DNA of 5,499 bases from Clostridia bacterium (GTDB taxonomy: Bacteria > Bacillota > Clostridia > Oscillospirales > Acutalibacteraceae). The notes under the pieces are model-generated. The model had not been told where the DNA came from and searched no databases. It worked only from the letters and a program-made list of their open reading frames with translations. The stretch covers positions 1 to 5,499 of the forward strand of contig JAFWRV010000110.1 in the NCBI GenBank assembly GCA_017519685.1, given 5' to 3'. The stretch's first letter is position 1. Every line of letters begins with the position of its first letter. The position numbers and the translations under genes are program-made. Positions 1 to 5,499 of the stretch are shown in pieces.

Positions 1-80
1 ATCAAATAATAACATATTTAATCGCATTATTCAATTTTAAACACAAATTATTACAATCTTTTAATTATTTAAAATAATAT

Positions 81-109
81 TTGAATTATACCTAATGTAG
101 TAGTATAAT
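81..109 (+). promoter_or_regulatory. Predicted sigma-A/sigma-70-type promoter of the atp operon
   Basis: A -35 box TTGAAT (81-86; four of six consensus bases) and a perfect -10 box TATAAT (104-109) are separated by exactly 17 bp. Transcription would start near 115-118, giving an untranslated leader of only about 20 nt before the TTG start of atpB, just enough to hold the Shine-Dalgarno. The sequence upstream (1-80) is almost entirely A and T, so it could act as an UP element. No other promoter of this quality was noticed and the following genes are packed end to end, so this probably drives the whole operon. The boxes are seen directly; the activity is inferred. Confidence 0.75.
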
Positions 110-119
110 GTAAAACCGG

Positions 120-129
120 AAAGAGGTGA
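120..129 (+). promoter_or_regulatory. Shine-Dalgarno of atpB, decides the TTG start
   Basis: The purine-rich AAAGAGGTGA matches the anti-Shine-Dalgarno. Its GAGG core (123-126) ends 8 nt before the TTG at 135. A GTG at 126-128 opens the same frame three codons earlier, but it lies inside this ribosome binding site and has no site of its own. TTG at 135 is therefore the better start. Confidence 0.75.
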
Positions 130-134
130 ATAAA

Positions 135-962
135 TTGAGTAAAAAGCAGCGCAATATCAGTATTATTATAATTGCGTTGACAATTGCCGCTCTTTTAATC
201 GGAATACACCTTACGGCAAACCCGGAAAAAGAAACAGAACCGATTCAGGAAGTTATGAAAGATGTTGTTTTGCATGAAACGGGCAAAATAAATCTTTTCG
301 GATTGACTCAGGTTAACCCCGCTCTGATATCCGCGTTTACAGTATCGGCTTTAATGATAATTGCCGCGGTTTTAATCAGAATCTTCGTGATTCCGAAATT
401 CACTTTGAAACCCGCTAAATTTCAATATGTTCTTGAAAAAGCAGTCGGATTCTTCTCAGGTCTCGCGGAAACAAACAGTCCTCATAAACCGTTTTTTGTC
501 GGGGGCTATATTTTCGCAGCCGGAGTTTATATTTTTATCAGCACAATCTTTGAACTGCTGGGATTACAGGGAGTTACCACAAGCGGTGCATCAATTTCAC
601 TGCCGGCTCCTTTAGCGGATATCAACGGCGCGATCGCAATGGGTGTCATGTCCTACGGCGTGATTCTTTTCGGAGGTCTGTTTAATAACGGACCCAAAGG
701 AATGTTAAATGCGCTTAAGGATTTTTCACTTCCCATTTCAATGAGTTTCAGACTTTTCGGCGCACTGCTTTCCGGAGCGATAGTTACAGAGCTTGTTTAT
801 TATTACTCACTGACTAGTTATGTGATTCCGGTTATTGTCGGCGTATTGTTCACGCTCATACACGCCCTTATTCAGGCGTATGTTTTAACTACACTTGTTT
901 CAATTTTTTACGGCGAATCTTCCGAAAAAAAGCCAAAGAAAGAAAAGAGGAAAAAAACATGA
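135..962 (+). CDS. atpB: F1Fo ATP synthase subunit a
   Basis: Subunit a forms the stator half-channels through which protons (or Na+) reach and leave the c-ring. Read from TTG 135 it has 275 residues (278 from GTG 126), a normal family length. Hydrophobic segments lie near residues 9-26, 63-86, 122-144, 159-183, 198-226 and 229-259. The conserved PLADIN stretch (about 159-164) opens the fourth. The essential stator arginine is R206 in FRLFG, and the last helix carries the conserved IQAYV with Q247. Several polar partners usual near the arginine are missing: the Asn after RLFG is Ala (A210) and the Glu/His nine residues after the Arg is Ala (A215). The protein ends in a very basic tail (from about residue 262) encoded by the same A-rich DNA that forms the atpE ribosome binding site. 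Its stop overlaps the atpE start (ATGA). No atpI precedes it. Confidence 0.93.
   Translation: MSKKQRNISIIIIALTIAALLIGIHLTANPEKETEPIQEVMKDVVLHETGKINLFGLTQVNPALISAFTVSALMIIAAVLIRIFVIPKFTLKPAKFQYVLEKAVGFFSGLAETNSPHKPFFVGGYIFAAGVYIFISTIFELLGLQGVTTSGASISLPAPLADINGAIAMGVMSYGVILFGGLFNNGPKGMLNALKDFSLPISMSFRLFGALLSGAIVTELVYYYSLTSYVIPVIVGVLFTLIHALIQAYVLTTLVSIFYGESSEKKPKKEKRKKT
945..958 (+). promoter_or_regulatory. Strong A-rich ribosome binding site of atpE
   Basis: AAGAGG (945-950) is followed by an A-rich spacer of 8 nt to the ATG at 959, and the first codons of atpE are also A-rich. Such unstructured A-rich initiation regions favour frequent initiation, which suits the c subunit because it is needed in many copies per complex. 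The site lies inside the end of atpB. Confidence 0.6.
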
Positions 963-1330
963 AAAAATCGATAAAAACAATTCTTGCCATTCTGGCCGTA
1001 TTTTTTATTTTCGCATTGATTTCAGTGCCTGCCTTTGCAGCTGAAGCCACACCCGCCGATGCTGCGGAAACTGCCGAATCGGCTGAAAACGAAGCAGGAA
1101 ACAGCATAACAAAAACAAAAGCTATCGTTGCAGGAGCGATTATCGGCCTTGTGGCAACAGCAGGCGCAGTAACAATGTGCGTTGTAATCAAAAGCGCATC
1201 CGACAACATTGCGCGTCAGCCGGAAGCGGCAGGCAACATCCGTTCCACATTCATGCTCGGTCTTGTTTTCATTGAAACAGCCATTATTTACGCGCTTATC
1301 ATTGCTATACTTGTAATATTTGTCCTTTAA
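959..1330 (+). CDS. atpE: F1Fo ATP synthase subunit c with N-terminal signal peptide
   Basis: Subunit c makes the rotating membrane ring whose carboxylates carry the coupling ion. At 123 residues it is far longer than the usual 70-90. Residues 1-28 look like a cleavable signal peptide: basic MKK start, hydrophobic core, then PAFAA with probable cleavage after A27 or A28. An acidic, Ala/Glu-rich linker follows (about 29-50). The c hairpin itself is helix 1 (about 53-77), the conserved polar loop ARQPEA (R86, Q87, P88) and helix 2 (about 97-122). The ion-binding carboxylate is E106, exactly 20 residues after the loop Arg as in other c subunits, followed by T107 and Y111. Helix 1 has A66xA68xA70xT72 where most c subunits have GxGxGxG. 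The position of the Na+-ligating Gln of Na+ c-rings is M73. ATG start with AAGAGG 8 nt upstream, overlapping atpB by 4 nt. Confidence 0.92.
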   Translation: MKKSIKTILAILAVFFIFALISVPAFAAEATPADAAETAESAENEAGNSITKTKAIVAGAIIGLVATAGAVTMCVVIKSASDNIARQPEAAGNIRSTFMLGLVFIETAIIYALIIAILVIFVL

Positions 1331-1345
1331 ACGGAGGCTTAAATT

Positions 1346-1825
1346 ATGCCGTTAAACATTGATATTCAGCAAATTCTGTTGCATATGCTGAATTTCGTTA
1401 TTCTGTTTGCCGCCCTTTATTTTCTGACTTATAAACCGGTCAAGAAATTTATGGCAAACAGAAGTAAATACTACGAAGACCTTGATGCTCAGGCAGATAA
1501 TGCAATGGAAGAAGCAAAACAGATTAAAACCGAGTATGAATCCAGAATTAAAGATATTGACTCGGAAGCACAGAAAATAAAAAGCGACGCTGCACGCGAA
1601 GCTGAGGATAACGCAAAAAAGATTTTATCCGAAGCTGAGTCAAAAGCGGCTGAAATAATTGATAAAGCCAGAGATTCCGCCGAAAGAGAAAAAAATCAGG
1701 CTATAATATCCGCAAATAAAGAAATAAGAACGCTTGCCGAAGAAGCGGCGTCTAAACTCATTATCGAGGGCGAAGACGCTTATGAAAGCTTCCTCAGTTC
1801 CGTAAACGCCGGGGAGAATAACTGA
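1346..1825 (+). CDS. atpF: F1Fo ATP synthase subunit b
   Basis: Subunit b forms the peripheral stalk that links subunit a in the membrane to the top of F1 and keeps alpha/beta from spinning with the rotor. The 159-residue protein has the family layout: one N-terminal membrane helix (about 8-27), the conserved YKPVKKF junction (29-35) with R39 shortly after, then a long charged Ala/Glu/Lys-rich coiled coil to about residue 138, ending in LAEEAASKL. The length is normal, so the missing delta N-terminal domain has not been moved onto b as in the mycobacterial b-delta fusion. GGAGG (1333-1337) lies 8 nt before the ATG. Only one b gene is present, so a homo-oligomeric stalk is expected. Its C-terminus should contact the delta-like domain fused to the next gene product, only 1 nt downstream. 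Confidence 0.93.
   Translation: MPLNIDIQQILLHMLNFVILFAALYFLTYKPVKKFMANRSKYYEDLDAQADNAMEEAKQIKTEYESRIKDIDSEAQKIKSDAAREAEDNAKKILSEAESKAAEIIDKARDSAEREKNQAIISANKEIRTLAEEAASKLIIEGEDAYESFLSSVNAGENN
1811..1816 (+). promoter_or_regulatory. Ribosome binding site supporting the fused atpA start
   Basis: GGGGAG lies 10 nt before the ATG at 1827, inside the last codons of atpF. It matters because it supports translation starting at the delta-like extension rather than at a normal alpha start: no ATG, GTG or TTG occurs in frame again until 2145. Confidence 0.65.
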
Positions 1826-1826
1826 T

Positions 1827-2051
1827 ATGGCAAATATTGATTTTGCGACAATCTATTCTTCCGTCAGGCCGACTGAAGAACAGCAAAAAAGACTGCTTTT
1901 ATTTTTACAAAAGCGATTCGGTATAAATGAACTCAGGTTTTCCGCCGATGAAAGTATTACAGACGGCTTTAAACTTGATATCGGTGACAAAATTTATGAC
2001 TGGACAAGATCAGGTCGTCTGCATCAGCTTTTTAATCAGCTGGATGCGCTC
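1827..2051 (+). other. Region encoding the delta (OSCP) C-terminal-like domain of the fusion
   Basis: This stretch encodes residues 1-75 of the alpha fusion. Seen: an amphipathic helix-like PTEEQQKRLLLFLQKRFG, a short strand, then ADESITDGF, KLDIGDKIYD and a final helix SGRLHQLFNQL. The order and spacing follow the conserved end of bacterial delta subunits (helix, DxxLxGG, VRxGDxxIDGS, GxLxxLxxxL). Departures are D46 for the first Gly of the GG pair and W59 for the Gly of DGS. In canonical enzymes this domain grips the C-terminus of the b stalk. The six-helix N-terminal domain of delta, about 105 residues, is not encoded in the window. The junction to alpha falls around residues 75-84 (DPLKPVVP). 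Confidence 0.85.
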
Positions 2052-3543
2052 GATCCGCTTAAACCCGTCGTCCCGTTAATTAAAGAAACCATAAGCGCTT
2101 TTAAACCGAGCGCGGAATATACCGAAACCGGAATCGTTGACAGAATGAGTGACGGCATCGCTTTCATTAAAGGTCTTGACAGCGCGGAATACGGCGAAAT
2201 CCTGATTTTTGAATCCGGAGCAAAAGGACTTGTCCAGGATTTAAAGCAGGATGAAATCGGATGCATTCTCTTTGATGACGGAGAAAATGTTTCACAAGGC
2301 GACAGAGTTTACCGCACCGAAGGGGTTGCCGGTATGCCCGTAGGAGAAAATTTCATCGGCAGAGTAATTGACTCTCTCGGCAATCCGATTGACGGACTCG
2401 GAGAAATCAAAAGCGAAGAATATCTGCCAATTGAAAGGCATGCTCCCGGTATTATAGACAGACAGCCGGTAAACGTTCCTCTCGAAACGGGAATCCTCGC
2501 TATTGATTCAATGTTTCCTATCGGAAGAGGTCAGCGTGAACTTATAATCGGCGACAGACAGACCGGAAAAACAACCATTGCCGTTGATACAATTATCAAT
2601 CAAGCAGGTAAAAACGTCATCTGCATATATGTTGCAATCGGGCAAAAATCCGCCACTGTTGCGTCACTTGTAAACACTCTGAAAACAAGAGGCGCAATGG
2701 ATTATACGATTATAATAAACTCCCCTGCCGCAGATCCTGCTCCTTTACAATATATCGCTCCCTACTCGGGATGTACACTCGGCGAATACTTTATGAATAA
2801 AGGTAAGGATGTTCTTATCATTTATGATGACCTTTCAAAACACGCGGTCGCGTACAGAACAATCTCACTTTTATTGGGAAGAACTCCCGGCAGAGAAGCA
2901 TATCCCGGCGATATATTCTATCTTCACTCCAGACTGCTTGAACGCGCGGCTCATCTCAGCGATGAAAAAGGAGGCGGAAGCCTTACCGCTTTGCCTGTTG
3001 TCGAAACACAGGCGGGTGATGTTTCAGCTTATATTCCCACAAATGTTATATCCATAACAGACGGTCAGATTTTCCTTGAAACAGACCTTTTCTTCAGCGG
3101 CCAACGGCCTGCTATCAATGTAGGAATTTCGGTTTCAAGAGTCGGCGGTGACGCGCAGAGTAAAGCGATGAAAAAAGCAGGCGGTACATTGCGTCTGGAT
3201 CTGGCTCAGTACAATGAAATGAAAGATTTCACCCAGTTTTCGGGTGAGCTTGATGAAGACACCAGGTCAAAACTTGATTACGGTGAAACACTGATGAATA
3301 TGCTTAAGCAAAGGCAGCACTGTCCCATGCCGAGGCACAGACAGGTTATTGCTCTGACCGCCGCTCAAAACGGAAAAATCAAAGCAACAAATCAAGCGGA
3401 AATATCCGCTTTTTTAGGCAAAGTTTTCGAATATGCCGAAACAAATCACAAAGATATATGTGATATGATTAATCAAAAAGGCATTATCGGCGACAGTGAA
3501 AAGGAAACGATTTTTGAAATCTGTGACAGTGTGAGGTCAGATT

Positions 3544-3566
<23 letters not shown>
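1827..3566 (+). CDS. atpA: Fusion: delta (OSCP) C-terminal domain + ATP synthase alpha subunit
   Basis: Alpha is the non-catalytic nucleotide-binding subunit of the F1 hexamer and gives the arginine finger to the beta catalytic site. This protein has 579 residues against the usual 500-515. Residues from about 83 are ordinary alpha: N-terminal helix IKETISAF (85-92), crown beta-barrel, Walker A GDRQTGKT (242-249), Walker B region VLIIYDD (329-335), and arginine finger R438 in SVSRVGG. The C-terminal helical part is present but divergent. Residues 1 to about 75 match the C-terminal domain of delta: PTEEQQKRL, then a DxxxxxGFKLDIGDKIYD block and SGRLHQLFNQL, equivalent to the DPSLIGG..VRIGDKVIDGS..G+L..L..QL pattern. 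That domain normally binds the tip of b. There is no separate delta gene between atpF and atpA. The start is ATG with GGGGAG upstream, 1 nt after the atpF stop. The alpha call is certain; the delta-domain call is by motif reading and is strong. Confidence 0.95.

Positions 3567-5499
<1,933 letters not shown>

Noticed and set aside
64..78. A perfect 7-bp AT-only inverted repeat with a 1-nt centre, just upstream of the -35 box.
   Set aside because: In almost pure A/T sequence such palindromes arise easily; there is no second copy and no match to a known operator, so I do not call an operator or terminator.
126..128. GTG as an earlier start for atpB (three extra residues).
   Set aside because: It lies within the Shine-Dalgarno sequence that is correctly spaced for the TTG at 135, and has no ribosome binding site of its own.
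889..1209. 106-codon open frame on the minus strand across atpB/atpE.
   Set aside because: It is antisense to conserved coding sequence, resembles no family I recognise and has no plausible regulatory context: a shadow of the real genes.
959..1825. Possible Na+-translocating N-ATPase type operon, which also lacks delta.
   Set aside because: N-ATPase operons begin with beta and epsilon and carry atpQ and atpR; here the order is the standard B-E-F-A-G-D and the c subunit lacks the Na+-ligating Gln.
1827..2090. The idea that the alpha extension is just an upstream mis-called start.
   Set aside because: The extension has its own ribosome binding site, resembles the delta C-terminal domain, and contains no alternative ATG, GTG or TTG start before codon 107.
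2036..2266. Minus-strand open frame inside atpA, and similar plus-strand out-of-frame ones at 427-615, 2809-3057 and 3575-3850.
   Set aside because: All lie wholly or almost wholly within strongly conserved ATP synthase genes in other frames, with no independent support.

Overview
The window holds the 5' end and most of an F-type (F1Fo) ATP synthase operon, all on the + strand: atpB (a), atpE (c), atpF (b), atpA (alpha), atpG (gamma) and the first 373 codons of atpD (beta), which runs off the right edge. The AT-rich leader, moderate-GC coding sequence, consensus GGAGG-type ribosome binding sites, sigma-A-like promoter and subunit style suggest a low-GC Gram-positive anaerobe, probably Clostridia. 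That placement is an inference, not a measurement.

Layout: positions 1-134 are a short non-coding leader with a good promoter (TTGAAT, 17 bp, TATAAT) and a strong Shine-Dalgarno ahead of a TTG start for atpB. From there on there is almost no intergenic DNA. atpB/atpE overlap by 4 nt, atpE/atpF are 15 nt apart, atpF/atpA 1 nt apart, atpA/atpG overlap by 23 nt and atpG/atpD by 11 nt. No terminator, tRNA, repeat, mobile element or CRISPR is visible, and no atpI lies between promoter and atpB. The subunits would assemble as the membrane rotor/stator (a, c-ring, b) and catalytic head (alpha, beta, gamma); epsilon would be expected downstream of the window.

The main surprise is that the standard delta gene (atpH), normally between atpF and atpA, is absent. 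Instead the 579-residue alpha has an N-terminal extension of about 75 residues that reads as the C-terminal, b-binding domain of delta (OSCP). It leads straight into the normal alpha N-terminal helix. The delta N-terminal helical bundle, which normally docks delta onto alpha, is not encoded here. The extension has no ATG, GTG or TTG codon between codon 1 and codon 107, so a delta-free full alpha cannot easily be made from this gene. Every one of the three alpha copies should therefore carry a delta domain, unlike the single delta of ordinary F1.

Other oddities are a c subunit with a predicted signal peptide and acidic linker, an alanine-type (AxAxAxT) helix 1 in c, loss of several usual polar partners around the stator arginine of a, and a gamma N-terminal helix stripped of its usual lysines.
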